Shown here piece by piece: positions 25,538 through 34,789 of a stretch of 57,476 bases of DNA. The translations under genes were made by a program, and so were the position numbers. A model generated the notes under the pieces. It made no database searches and was not told where the DNA came from. It worked only from the letters and a program-made list of their open reading frames with translations. Every line of letters begins with the position of its first letter. Position 1 is the first letter of the stretch. The stretch covers positions 1-57,476 of the forward strand of contig JAZSAT010000008.1 in assembly GCA_045602025.1 (NCBI GenBank). Direction: 5' to 3'. The DNA is from RGIG5579 sp045602025. GTDB taxonomy: Bacteria > Bacillota > Clostridia > Oscillospirales > SIG627.

Positions 25538-28176
25538 ACTTATTGGAGGTTGGGTTAGACAGACTTTTCGAAGTTCTTGGTACTGACCCGGAAATTGGAC
25601 TTACCGGAGAACAGGTCATTCAAAATCGACAAGAGTTCGGAGAGAACATTCTCTTTGAAAAAAAGAATACTGTCGGAGATCTTTTAAAGAAAATTTTTGG
25701 CGATATTATGATGATCCTGTTCCTTTTGATCAGCTTTTTTGACTATTTGGAAACAGGCAGTATTGCTTCTCTTGTTGCTATGATCGCTGTTATCGTTTTA
25801 TATTCCTTTTTTGTTTTGTTTACCTATGTTTATGTAAAAAAGACAAAGAAAAGGATCGAGAAGTTTTCAAAAAGTAAATATCATGTAAAGCGTTCCGGCA
25901 GAATTTCTACCGTCGATAAAAGTGAAATCGTTCCGGGAGATATTTTGATCCTTGACAAGGGCGATGTCGTTCCCTGTGACGGCATTATTATGAGACACAG
26001 CTCTCTGAAGATTTTAGAAGCAAGTGTAACCGGTCGCCGTGTGCCTGTTTTTAAACGCAGCCATGAAGAGGTTGCAGGTGAAGAAAGCGGTTTTCCGTAT
26101 TTTGAATGTATTCTTTTTGCAGGAAGTGTCATTTTACAAGGATCCGTAAAAGTATTTGTTTGCAATACGGGTAAAAATATATTTGATGCTTTGAATGCAA
26201 CGGTTTCCAGACAAAATACTGCTGTTCCTGAGATCTACAGCCTTGCAATTGATTTGAAAAAACAAATTTCTTTGGTTTGGGTAGTGGCTTCGCTATTTCT
26301 CCTTGCCTGGGGTGTATTTTGCGGACAGGAAGTTTTTCATATCTTCCATTTTGTATCTGCAATGATCGTTGCCGCTTTTCCCGACTCCATTGAGCATTTA
26401 TGTGATCTTTCTTTGGCTTATATGACAAGAAATCTTTTCTCGGAGGGCGTTATTTTAAGGAATCCGGGAGCGGTTGACCGACTTTGTGATGTGAATTCCG
26501 TTTTTGTCAATTCAAGTGATTATCTGTTTTATTCCCACCCAATAGCAAATGCTTTTTATCTTGGTCAGAACTGGTATGACTTTAATGAGAATCCTGAAAA
26601 AGCTGAACCTTTACTTGAAAATTTACTTTTGGCCCAGAGTCAAAAAGAGTATTTTACCGGCAAAGCGGATGAATGGCAGGCGGAAAGGGCAATTCTGTCA
26701 GCAGCGGCTGCTATCGGGCTTCAAAAAGTGAAGCTGAACAAAAAATATCTTCATATTAACCATTACAATTTCGATCCTCGCTTTGGCTATGCTTGTTCCC
26801 TTGTGATGTGTGGCGGTACTTATCGTTTGATCATACGCGGAAATCCCAATTCAGTTCTTTCCGCTTGCGGTGAAGTGTATAAAGAGGGGAGCTCAGTCCC
26901 CATGAATGAATCTGTCAGAAGTGCTCTGCGCGCGGATGCCCGTCATCTTGCCGGAATGTGTGAAAAGATCATCGCGGTTGCCGTGATGAATTTATCATCT
27001 CCTTCTACCGGTGACCAACGCTCTCTCTGCAGAGGAATGACTTATCTTGGAATGTTCGGTCTTTCAACGCCGATTAGTGCCGATGCTGCAAATGCGGTTA
27101 GTATTTGCCAAAAATCCGGTGTGAATACCTATCTTCTAACCGATGATTATCCGGAAACGGTTTCTGCACTGTCAAAGAGTGTCTCAATTATTGGAGAGAA
27201 TGACTATCAGTATGCTCTTTCATACAGTTCATACGAACGCATGGACCGCGGTGTTTTTGTTGCCGATATTGAAAAATATAAGGCATATTGCGGTTTTCCT
27301 GTAGATGAGAAACAAAATATTGTTCGGTATCACAAGGATAACGGAAATATTACGATGTCTCTTACGGATGGCGTTTTGGATGCGCTTCCTCAGATGGAAT
27401 CCGATATTTCTGTTGTTTCTGCCAATGAAAAGTTGAAAGCAGTAAGGTTAAATTCAGATCTTCTTTTGAGAGAAAAAAGATTTGAGCTTGTACCTTTCTG
27501 TATCAATTGGGCAAGAATTTTCTACAGAAATATTGTCCATATTATGCAGTATATTCTTTTGATCCAAGTGACTCTCGGTGTATCAGCCTTTATTGGTGTA
27601 ACGGCAAATAAAACCGTTCCGTTTCATTTTCTGCCGATGCTGATAATCGGAATATGTACCTGTATCCCTTCCGGTATCAATCTTTTTAGACGTCATCCCG
27701 GTCCGAAACTTGAGCATAACAGGGGAGTATTAAAGGGTGATAAGGTCGTTTCTTTGCAGGTTTTGATTATGATTCCGCTTGTTACCGGTATTGTTTCCGC
27801 TCTTTGCGTGATGATATCAAGACAGATTGCTTTTTATGCGACGGAAAATCCGGATGTTGCTGCCTCTGCAGCAATGATTACCCTTGTTTTTTCTTCTTAT
27901 TTTTCCGCACTGTCCTTAAAATACGACTCTTATTTACATGAGAATTTTAAAGATTTCGGGAAAATAGAAATAATGATTTTTCTTATGGATTGCTTTGTTT
28001 CGATTTTGCTTTGCTTTACCCCATTAAGAACCCTTTGGCGTACATCTGCAGGAGAGGGAAATCTGACTGCTGTGCTCGTAATTTTTGCACTGTTATTCTC
28101 AGCTTTTCCGGCGTTTGTCAACGAAGGAATGAAGTTTTTAAAAAAAGATGATGTTACGCAAACGCGTGATTCATAA
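25534..28176 (+). CDS. Degenerate P-type ATPase (pseudoenzyme lacking the DKTGT motif)
   Basis: A full-length P-type ATPase fold of 880 residues in which nearly every catalytic motif is altered. The actuator region keeps EIVPGDILIL and the CDG end (131-150), but TGES is TGRR (166-169). The M4 PEGL motif is PDSI (283-286). The phosphorylation motif DKTGTLT is replaced by NSSDYLF (326-332), so the phosphorylated Asp is Asn326. KGAPE appears as RGNPN, TGD as TDD (536-538), and GDGxND as TDGVLD (611-616). About ten membrane helices remain. It therefore cannot follow the normal phosphoenzyme cycle. The open frame is intact and long, with no frameshift, so it looks maintained. It overlaps the ClpE-like gene by four bases, which implies coupled translation. 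A sensor, scaffold or channel-like role is possible but unproven. Confidence 0.82.
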   Translation: MNLLEVGLDRLFEVLGTDPEIGLTGEQVIQNRQEFGENILFEKKNTVGDLLKKIFGDIMMILFLLISFFDYLETGSIASLVAMIAVIVLYSFFVLFTYVYVKKTKKRIEKFSKSKYHVKRSGRISTVDKSEIVPGDILILDKGDVVPCDGIIMRHSSLKILEASVTGRRVPVFKRSHEEVAGEESGFPYFECILFAGSVILQGSVKVFVCNTGKNIFDALNATVSRQNTAVPEIYSLAIDLKKQISLVWVVASLFLLAWGVFCGQEVFHIFHFVSAMIVAAFPDSIEHLCDLSLAYMTRNLFSEGVILRNPGAVDRLCDVNSVFVNSSDYLFYSHPIANAFYLGQNWYDFNENPEKAEPLLENLLLAQSQKEYFTGKADEWQAERAILSAAAAIGLQKVKLNKKYLHINHYNFDPRFGYACSLVMCGGTYRLIIRGNPNSVLSACGEVYKEGSSVPMNESVRSALRADARHLAGMCEKIIAVAVMNLSSPSTGDQRSLCRGMTYLGMFGLSTPISADAANAVSICQKSGVNTYLLTDDYPETVSALSKSVSIIGENDYQYALSYSSYERMDRGVFVADIEKYKAYCGFPVDEKQNIVRYHKDNGNITMSLTDGVLDALPQMESDISVVSANEKLKAVRLNSDLLLREKRFELVPFCINWARIFYRNIVHIMQYILLIQVTLGVSAFIGVTANKTVPFHFLPMLIIGICTCIPSGINLFRRHPGPKLEHNRGVLKGDKVVSLQVLIMIPLVTGIVSALCVMISRQIAFYATENPDVAASAAMITLVFSSYFSALSLKYDSYLHENFKDFGKIEIMIFLMDCFVSILLCFTPLRTLWRTSAGEGNLTAVLVIFALLFSAFPAFVNEGMKFLKKDDVTQTRDS

Positions 28177-28197
28177 ATATTAGAAAGGAGTTTTATT

Positions 28198-28401
28198 ATG
28201 ACATCTGTAACCAAAGACAGTATTATCGGAGATATCCTTGACGCTGATCAGGGAACTGCGCAGTTCTTCTTCGAGATCGGAATGCATTGCCTGGGTTGCC
28301 CCGCTTCCCGCGGAGAATCTATCCAGCAGGCTTGCGCTGTTCACGGCACCGACGCTGATGCTCTTGTTGAAAAGATCAATGCATATCTTGCAACAAAGTA
28401 A
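28198..28401 (+). CDS. DUF1858 domain protein
   Basis: A protein of 67 residues with the DUF1858 pattern: DSIIGDILDADQGTAQFF, then GMHCLGCPAS with a C-x-x-C pair, and a helical end. This small domain often accompanies hybrid-cluster proteins and other redox enzymes, and the cysteine pair suggests a disulfide or metal role. A strong AAAGGAG site precedes the ATG. It lies after the degenerate ATPase and overlaps the likely start of trmK. Confidence 0.85.
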   Translation: MTSVTKDSIIGDILDADQGTAQFFFEIGMHCLGCPASRGESIQQACAVHGTDADALVEKINAYLATK

Positions 28402-29098
28402 TTGCGGCGAGAAGAAGACGATTCTTTCGGAAAGGCTTTTGGCAATTGCTGAAAGCCTCCCGAAAAATGCCGTTGTATGTGATGTGGGTTCTGACCACGG
28501 GATCTTGCCGCTTTATTTGCTGAAAGAGGCTGGATTTTCCGAGGTTTTTGTAACGGATCTAAACCCCTTACCTCTCGAAAGAGCAAAAAAGAATTTAGAG
28601 GAAGCTGGTGTCTCGAGTGCCGCTCACTTTATTCTAACGGATGGTATAGAAGAGGTTATTCCTTTTTATCCGGATGTGTTTGTTATTGCAGGTATGGGCG
28701 GCGAAACCATTTCCGGCATTTTAGATCGTGCCATTCAAAAAATTCCTTTTGGAACAAATTTTGTTCTGCAACCGATGACCCGTGATTCTATCCTCAGACA
28801 GTATTTGTATCAGTCCGGGTTTTTGATCACAAATGAAACGGTTGTATATGAAAATAAAAAATTTTTTCCGATCATTTGGTGTACCTTTGATGGTATATCT
28901 CGTCCCGAAAAGTGTGATCAATGCTTCTTAGGTGAATTCTTACCACAAAAAAAGAATGAAGATACTAGGCTGTATTTTCAGAGCCTTTTGAGTCGTGTTG
29001 AAAAAAAGATGATCGGGAAACGCGTTGTTTGTGCAGATACAAAAGAGGAAGAGGAGCAAAGTAAGCTTCTTTTATCTCTTATAAAGGAGTTTTCATGA
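28379..29098 (+). CDS. trmK: tRNA (adenine(22)-N1)-methyltransferase TrmK
   Basis: A SAM-dependent methyltransferase of about 239 residues that modifies A22 of tRNA. The family opening LSERLLAIAE, motif I VCDVGSDHGILPLYL, and the following VTDLNPLPLERAK and VIAGMGGETI segments identify it. The start is not certain. The only nearby ATG in frame is at 28379, inside the end of the DUF1858 gene, and has a weak purine-rich site; a TTG further in would remove conserved residues. It is followed by the Nif3-type gene with a four-base overlap, a pairing common in Firmicutes. Confidence 0.88.
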   Translation: MHILQQSNCGEKKTILSERLLAIAESLPKNAVVCDVGSDHGILPLYLLKEAGFSEVFVTDLNPLPLERAKKNLEEAGVSSAAHFILTDGIEEVIPFYPDVFVIAGMGGETISGILDRAIQKIPFGTNFVLQPMTRDSILRQYLYQSGFLITNETVVYENKKFFPIIWCTFDGISRPEKCDQCFLGEFLPQKKNEDTRLYFQSLLSRVEKKMIGKRVVCADTKEEEEQSKLLLSLIKEFS

Positions 29099-29877
29099 AA
29101 ATCAGAGAAATTGAAGCATACTTTGATGCTTTGTATCCAAAATCTCGCGGATGTGCATGGGATAACGACGGACTTCTTCTGTGTTCCGATCGTGAGAGAA
29201 ATGTAAATAGAGTTCTTACTTGCCTTGATGTTACATTCCCGGCGATTGAAAAAGCGATTGCCGAAAATTGTGAACTGATCATCAGCCATCATCCCATGAT
29301 TTTCTCCCCAGTCAAGAACATAACTGAGGATACCATTGTAGGACAAAAGATCCTTCTCCTTTTAGAAAATGGAATCTCTCTTTTGTCTTTACATACAAGA
29401 TTTGACGGAGCTGTTGGTGGACTTAACGAGCACTTTGCAAAGGATCTCGGAATTTTTTCTGATCCTGATGTGATTTTGCTTGAAGAGGAACCCTTTATCG
29501 GTGGTATTGGTAGCTTGTCGGATCGGTTGAATCCTCATGAGTTTGCTTCTCGGGTGTCATACGCATTGGAGAGTCCGGTAAAGCTATACAGTGCTGATCT
29601 TGATATCAGACGGGTTGCTTTTTGCTGCGGCTCCGGAAAAGATCTTGTTTTTCCTGCACTCAATGGGGGAGCAGATGCTTTTGTCGGCGGTGATATACCG
29701 TATCACACCGCTTTGGATGCAGTTGAAAAAGGGATGACTATCATTGACTGCGGTCATCATGCATCCGAAAAAAAGGCTGTGAAGATCTTCAGAGAAAATT
29801 TGTTTGCATTCTCAAGTGATTTGGATGTAATTGCTTATTATGAAGATTTAAATGGTGAAATTGTTCAATCTTTTTGA
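29095..29877 (+). CDS. Nif3-like (DUF34) dinuclear metal center protein
   Basis: A protein of 260 residues of the hexameric NIF3/DUF34 family. Metal-binding segments are visible: ISHHPMIF with two histidines, LHTRFDGAVGGLNE, and near the C-terminus GGDIPYHTALDA and DCGHHASE. Fold and metal sites are known for the family, with proposed GTP cyclohydrolase-like or nucleotide roles, but the activity is unsettled. ATGA overlap with trmK. A weak hairpin (29893-29920) lies behind it. Confidence 0.88.
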   Translation: MKIREIEAYFDALYPKSRGCAWDNDGLLLCSDRERNVNRVLTCLDVTFPAIEKAIAENCELIISHHPMIFSPVKNITEDTIVGQKILLLLENGISLLSLHTRFDGAVGGLNEHFAKDLGIFSDPDVILLEEEPFIGGIGSLSDRLNPHEFASRVSYALESPVKLYSADLDIRRVAFCCGSGKDLVFPALNGGADAFVGGDIPYHTALDAVEKGMTIIDCGHHASEKKAVKIFRENLFAFSSDLDVIAYYEDLNGEIVQSF

Positions 29878-29954
29878 TTTTTTGTTGATTTAGCACAAGG
29901 TGAAATTCCTTTAATTGTGCAAATAAAAGAATTTTTAATTTGTTGTATTTGTTC

Positions 29955-29982
29955 TTGATTATTTTTTTAATTGTGTTATAAT
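29955..29982 (+). promoter_or_regulatory. Promoter of the peptide-binding lipoprotein gene
   Basis: TTGATT (29955-29960), 16-base spacer, TATAAT (29977-29982), in a very AT-rich stretch. Confidence 0.65.
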
Positions 29983-30040
29983 TATCTGTGAAGTTTTATG
30001 GCATTATATGGTATGATGTCCATATTTAGGAGGTTCATCA

Positions 30041-31777
30041 ATGAAAAAAATAGTTGCATTATTGCTTCTTGCAGCGATGCTTTTGACACTTTTGTGTTCC
30101 TGCGCTGTGGATATGGAAGATATGGGAGCGATCATTCCCATGTATCTTGCTACCCCTCAGACTGATTTGGATCCAACGGAAATGATCTATGACAAGGATT
30201 TTGTCAAGGTTTCCGGCTTGGTTTTTGAAGGATTGACTGAGGTTACTTCCGACGGTAAGATCAATCCTGCTCTTGCAAGTGAGTGGGAAGAAAAATATGA
30301 CGAGGAAAGAGGAGAATATTTTCTCTATATTGACCTTGTTTCTACCAAGTGGAATGACGGCAGAACCTTTACCGCCGATCATGTGATCTATGCGTGGAAG
30401 AGAGTTCTTTCTCCGGAGGTTGCAAGCCCTGCTGCCGCACTTCTTTACGACATTAAAAATGCAAAAGATGTAAAAGCCGGCATTATGACCATTGATGATC
30501 TCGGTGTTGCTGCTGTTGATGCAGATACCATTGAGGTTCAATTTGAAAAGCCGATTGATCCCGAGCTTTTCCTTGAAGCAATTTCCAGTCCCGCCTTGGT
30601 GCCCTTGAGAGATGATGTTGTTGTCGGCAAAGAGGATGCTTGGTCTACTGATGTTAATGATATTGCAAACAACGGTAAGTTTAATATCAAGTCTATGAAG
30701 GCTGATGGAAAGTATGCGCTTGAATTTTCCAAGTTCTATCGTTTGTCTACCGAAGCGGAAGACGGTTATAATGTTTATGTTAAGCCTTATCAGCTGATCT
30801 CTGACTATTCAAAGAGCTTTGAAGATGCAATCAAGGATTTTGAGAACGGCAAGATCTATTATGTTGGTGGCTTCACCAAAGAAACCTATGATGCGAACGA
30901 AAAGGATATTGAGTCTTCCGATTCTTTGGCTTCTTATACCTATTATTTCGACTGTGAAAACGAAGTTTTGAAAGATGCAAGCGTTCGTAAAGCACTTAGC
31001 GTTGCTCTTGATAGGGAAGAGATTGCCTCTATTATCGGACTTGGTACCAAAGCTTCTACCGGCTTTGTTAACGATGCTGCAACCGGAACTTCAATGAAAA
31101 AGAGCTTCCGTTCTGCTGCTAAGAGCGTGTATGATAAGAAAGCGAATCTCGATGAAGCAAAGAATCTCTTAAAGAAGGCCAATGTAAGTGGTGGAAGCTT
31201 TGAAATCACTTACCGCGATGACCGTGCTTACGATAAGGATGTTGCTGAATATGCCAAGAAGACTTGGGAAGGCCTTGGATTTAAGGTCTCTTTGAAGGCT
31301 CTTGGTGCAGAGGCCTATGAAAAGGCACTTTACGGCAGTGAGTTTGATGTGATTGCTCTTGATTATCAGGCTCTTTCTACCAATGCTTATGCTGCTCTTG
31401 CACCTTTTGCACCTGCTTATAGCGGTAGTGTTGTTTCTGTTGCATTTGACGCTTCCGGTATTGCGCCTCATGTAACCGGCTATGATTCTGAAGCTTATTC
31501 TAAGCTCCTTGATGAGGTTTTGGGCGAAACGGAAAGAAATGCCAGAGTAAAGAAGCTTGTTGAACTTGAAAAGATCCTTGCTGAGGATTGTCCTGCAATT
31601 GCTCTTGTTCAGTATTCTCACAGTTATCTTGCTTCTTCCGATGTAAAAGGTCTTGAAACAAGCCCTTACGGTTATACTGTTTTCACGAATGCAACCTTGA
31701 AAAAGTATGAAGAAAAGAACGAGGCTTACATCGCTGAACAGGATGCTCTTGAAAAGGCAGAAAAAAAAGCAAAATAA
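30041..31777 (+). CDS. Extracellular solute-binding lipoprotein, family 5 (oligopeptide type)
   Basis: An ABC transporter binding protein of 578 residues. The N-terminus is a lipoprotein signal with the box LLCSC, giving a lipidated cysteine at about residue 20. The mature part follows the family 5 pattern: TDLDPTEMIYD, VFEGLTEV, INPALASEWE, WNDGRTFTADHVIYAWKRVLSPE and, later, VRKALSVALDREEI. Such proteins bind oligopeptides, dipeptides or nickel. AGGAGG precedes the ATG. No permease or ATPase genes adjoin it: a strong terminator follows at once, so it must work with a transporter encoded elsewhere. Confidence 0.93.
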   Translation: MKKIVALLLLAAMLLTLLCSCAVDMEDMGAIIPMYLATPQTDLDPTEMIYDKDFVKVSGLVFEGLTEVTSDGKINPALASEWEEKYDEERGEYFLYIDLVSTKWNDGRTFTADHVIYAWKRVLSPEVASPAAALLYDIKNAKDVKAGIMTIDDLGVAAVDADTIEVQFEKPIDPELFLEAISSPALVPLRDDVVVGKEDAWSTDVNDIANNGKFNIKSMKADGKYALEFSKFYRLSTEAEDGYNVYVKPYQLISDYSKSFEDAIKDFENGKIYYVGGFTKETYDANEKDIESSDSLASYTYYFDCENEVLKDASVRKALSVALDREEIASIIGLGTKASTGFVNDAATGTSMKKSFRSAAKSVYDKKANLDEAKNLLKKANVSGGSFEITYRDDRAYDKDVAEYAKKTWEGLGFKVSLKALGAEAYEKALYGSEFDVIALDYQALSTNAYAALAPFAPAYSGSVVSVAFDASGIAPHVTGYDSEAYSKLLDEVLGETERNARVKKLVELEKILAEDCPAIALVQYSHSYLASSDVKGLETSPYGYTVFTNATLKKYEEKNEAYIAEQDALEKAEKKAK

Positions 31778-31790
31778 AATGTTTTTTATT

Positions 31791-31837
31791 AGAAAGCAGA
31801 GAGTTTTTTTAAAAGCTCTTTGCTTTCTCTTTTTTTC
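31791..31837 (+). terminator. Terminator of the solute-binding protein gene
   Basis: A 13-pair stem (31791-31803 with 31816-31828, one G-U pair) followed by a run of T. Confidence 0.85.
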
Positions 31838-31857
31838 GAAGTTTATATGAAAAAATC

Positions 31858-31886
31858 TTGATTTTTTGATGAAAAAATGCTATAAT
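31858..31886 (+). promoter_or_regulatory. Promoter of the DUF3048 lipoprotein gene and following operon
   Basis: TTGATT (31858-31863), 17-base spacer, TATAAT (31881-31886). Confidence 0.7.
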
Positions 31887-31948
31887 CTGTTTGTCTATTT
31901 TCGGAATTTTATTCTGATTTAAAATTTACAAAAATTGAGGTGCTTGGC

Positions 31949-33058
31949 ATGAGAGTTACAAGGCGAATCATATCTATTCTTTTGGTTGTTTCAATGACAC
32001 TTACTTTCTTTGGCTGCTCTTCGAAAAAAGATAAGTCCAAAACAGATGAGAAGGAATTTGAAACGGTTGAATTAACAACGGAAGATGCTTCCGAAAAGGA
32101 AACCGCTCTTGCAAAACCGGAACCTGTCAGTCCTCTTACGGGTCTTCCTTGCGATCCTGCTCTTGTTTCCAAAAGACCGATCGGTGTTATGTTTAATAAT
32201 ATCGATTATGCGTTACCTCAGGTAAATCTTTCCAAGTGTGATATTATTTACGAAGCTCTTGCTGAGGGTGGCATCACTCGTTTGGAAGGCTTGATTCTTG
32301 ATTATGCCAATGCTGGAGATCTTGGCAGTATTCGTTCTGCTCGCCCTTATTATGTCAGCATCGCAAGAGCTTATGACGCTGTTTATGTTCATGCAGGTTG
32401 GTCACCTCAAGCGCAAAGCTTGATCAATTCCGCCGGGGTGAACAACTTAAACGGTGTTGAAGGTAATTTCAAGGTGAACGGTAGCCTTCTTTTCTGGCGA
32501 AATCAAAGCCGTTTGAACAGCGGATATGCTATCGAACATACGATGTTTGTGAGCGGTGACGACATTGCGGCTGGCATTGCGCAAAAGGGGTATCGCACTA
32601 CATTGAACGATCCCGGATTTAAAGCATTCAATTTTGATTCTGAATTTAAGAATATTGGTAGCGGTGCAAGCGCAAAGCATATTACCATTCCTTTTTCCGG
32701 ATCTTACAAAACTGAGTTTTCATATGAAGAGGAATCCGGGCTCTATGCGCATATCCGCAAAGGGAAAGCACATATTGACGGCGCAAATAACAGCCGGATC
32801 AAAACAGAAAATGTCTTTATTATTTACACAACTCACGGCTTTTATGATTCTTACCGTCGCAATATTACCTTAACCGGCGAAGGAAAAGGTGTTTATGCCA
32901 ACGGTGGTGAATATGTAAACATTATTTGGAAACGCGCCTCAGAAGATGCACCCTTTAAGTATTATAACGAGGACGGAAGCGAATTGAAGGTTGCTCCCGG
33001 TACCAGCTATGTTTCCATTGTTGATGTGAAAACCCAGTCATCTGTTGCAATTTCTTAG
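31949..33058 (+). CDS. DUF3048 (YerB-like) lipoprotein
   Basis: A protein of 369 residues. A lipobox LTFFGC places a lipidated cysteine near residue 24, followed by a low-complexity Lys/Glu/Thr linker. The DUF3048 core shows PLTGLPCD, RPIGVMFNN, PQVNLSKCDIIYEALAEGGITR, GSIRSARPYYV and, at the end, a C-terminal domain with PGTSYVSIVD. Bacillus YerB is the best known relative; its function is unclear and a cell-surface role is likely. The ATG at 31949 is eight bases after GAGG; an upstream start at 31940 overlaps that site. argS starts eight bases downstream. Confidence 0.87.
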   Translation: MRVTRRIISILLVVSMTLTFFGCSSKKDKSKTDEKEFETVELTTEDASEKETALAKPEPVSPLTGLPCDPALVSKRPIGVMFNNIDYALPQVNLSKCDIIYEALAEGGITRLEGLILDYANAGDLGSIRSARPYYVSIARAYDAVYVHAGWSPQAQSLINSAGVNNLNGVEGNFKVNGSLLFWRNQSRLNSGYAIEHTMFVSGDDIAAGIAQKGYRTTLNDPGFKAFNFDSEFKNIGSGASAKHITIPFSGSYKTEFSYEEESGLYAHIRKGKAHIDGANNSRIKTENVFIIYTTHGFYDSYRRNITLTGEGKGVYANGGEYVNIIWKRASEDAPFKYYNEDGSELKVAPGTSYVSIVDVKTQSSVAIS

Positions 33059-33066
33059 GAGAAAAT

Positions 33067-34767
33067 ATGAACGATTTAAAACTTACCATCGCCGAACTTA
33101 TTCTTTCAAAGCTTTCTGCTTCCGATTTGACTGCAGAAAATCTTCTTGACTTTTTTGATACACCGCCAAATCCTGAAATGGGAGATTTAGCGCTTGCTTG
33201 CTTTAAGCTTTCTAAGGTCTTGAGAAAAAGTCCTATTATGATCGCAGAGGAGCTTGCAGCAATTTTTCAGGAAACCTCGCTTTCCGCTATTGATAAGGTT
33301 GAAAATGCAGGCGGATATTTAAACTTTTTCTTTTCTGATTCTTATCGAATCTCTGTGCTTTCCGATATGCTTGCAAAGGGAGAAAAATACGGAAGCAATG
33401 AAATCGGAAAAGGGAAGACAATGGTGATCGACTATTCTTCTCCCAACATTGCTAAGAGATTCCATATCGGCCATCTTGGTACGACGATCATCGGTAATTC
33501 AATTAAGCTGATTCACCAGTTCTCCGGCTTTAAAACAGTCGGTATCAACTATCTGGGTGACTGGGGTACACAGTACGGAAAGCTTGTCGTGTCCTTTAAA
33601 AAATGGGGAGACGAAGAAAAGATCCGTGCTTGTGGAATTGAAGAACTGAACAGACTTTATGTTTTGTTTGGTACGGAAGCAGAGAAGGATCCCTCTTTGA
33701 ATGATGAAGCGCGAAAAGAGTTTTCTGCTCTTGAAGCCGGTGATGAAGAAAATCTTCGTTTGTGGAGGTTGTTTAAAGAGATCAGCTTGAAAGAATATAT
33801 GAAGACATATGAGCTTCTCGGTGTTTCTTTTGACAGTTTCAATGGCGAAAGCTTTTACAGCGATAAGATGCCCGCAGTCGTTGATAAATTAAAAGAAAAG
33901 AACCTTCTTAAATTAGATGACGGTGCGTCATTGGTAGATCTTGAAAAATTCAATATGCCTCCTTGTCTTATTCTCAAGCGCGACGGATCTTCTTTGTATC
34001 CCACAAGAGATATTGCTGCCGCACTTTGGCGCAAGAAGGAATATAATTTTGACAAGTGTGTATATGTTACCAGTGCAGGTCAGAGCCTTCACTTTGCGCA
34101 GTGGTTCAAGGTGATCGGTCTTATGGGATATGATTGGGAAGAAGAGCTTGTTCATGTGCCTTACGGCACCTTTAGTATCAACGGCGAAAAGATTGCTTCC
34201 AGAACCGGTAATGTGGTCTTGCTCGACGATTTGTTTGATGAAGCGATTGAAAAAGCAGGAGCAATTATTGAGGAAAAAAATCCCGGTCTTGAAAACAAAG
34301 AAGCGGTTGCCAGAGATGTGGGTGTCGGTGCTGTTATTCTTTCAAGCCTTTCTGCCAACCGAATCAAAGATGTTAATTTTAACTGGGCAGAAGCTTTGAA
34401 TTTTGATGGAAATACCGGTCCTTACGCTCAGTATACTTATGCAAGAGCTTGCAGCATTCTGAACAAAGCCGATTCCTTTACCTGCCCTGAGAATGTAAGC
34501 CTTTGCTCAGAGGAAAAGGAATTAATTTCCACACTGTCGCTTTTCCCTGAAAAGATCGTTCGTGCATTGAATGAGTATGAACCTTCTATTGTTACTCGTT
34601 TTGCACTTGAAATTTGTCAAAGCTTTAACCGTTTTTACAACGCTTGTCCTATCCACAGCTCTGTGGGTGATGAAAAAATGCTTCGACTGTCTCTCTGTCA
34701 GGCAGTGAAAAACACATTAGGTACCGCACTCCATTTGATTGGCTTGCGCACACCGGAAAAAATTTAA
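33067..34767 (+). CDS. argS: Arginyl-tRNA synthetase
   Basis: A class I synthetase of 566 residues. The N-terminal additional domain is followed by SSPNIAKRFHIGHLGTT with the HIGH signature, the Arg-binding GDWGTQYG, and ASRTGNVVLLDDLFDEA in place of a clear KMSKS loop, normal for ArgS. The C-terminal anticodon-binding helix bundle ends with ALHLIGLRTP. AGGAG precedes the ATG. It heads a run of translation and segregation genes. Confidence 0.97.
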   Translation: MNDLKLTIAELILSKLSASDLTAENLLDFFDTPPNPEMGDLALACFKLSKVLRKSPIMIAEELAAIFQETSLSAIDKVENAGGYLNFFFSDSYRISVLSDMLAKGEKYGSNEIGKGKTMVIDYSSPNIAKRFHIGHLGTTIIGNSIKLIHQFSGFKTVGINYLGDWGTQYGKLVVSFKKWGDEEKIRACGIEELNRLYVLFGTEAEKDPSLNDEARKEFSALEAGDEENLRLWRLFKEISLKEYMKTYELLGVSFDSFNGESFYSDKMPAVVDKLKEKNLLKLDDGASLVDLEKFNMPPCLILKRDGSSLYPTRDIAAALWRKKEYNFDKCVYVTSAGQSLHFAQWFKVIGLMGYDWEEELVHVPYGTFSINGEKIASRTGNVVLLDDLFDEAIEKAGAIIEEKNPGLENKEAVARDVGVGAVILSSLSANRIKDVNFNWAEALNFDGNTGPYAQYTYARACSILNKADSFTCPENVSLCSEEKELISTLSLFPEKIVRALNEYEPSIVTRFALEICQSFNRFYNACPIHSSVGDEKMLRLSLCQAVKNTLGTALHLIGLRTPEKI

Positions 34768-34789
34768 AACAAATTCGGAGGAATTCATT

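Noticed and set aside
33067..34767. Missing KMSKS motif in ArgS as a sign of inactivity
   Set aside because: Many arginyl-tRNA synthetases lack a standard KMSKS. HIGH and the other conserved blocks are intact.
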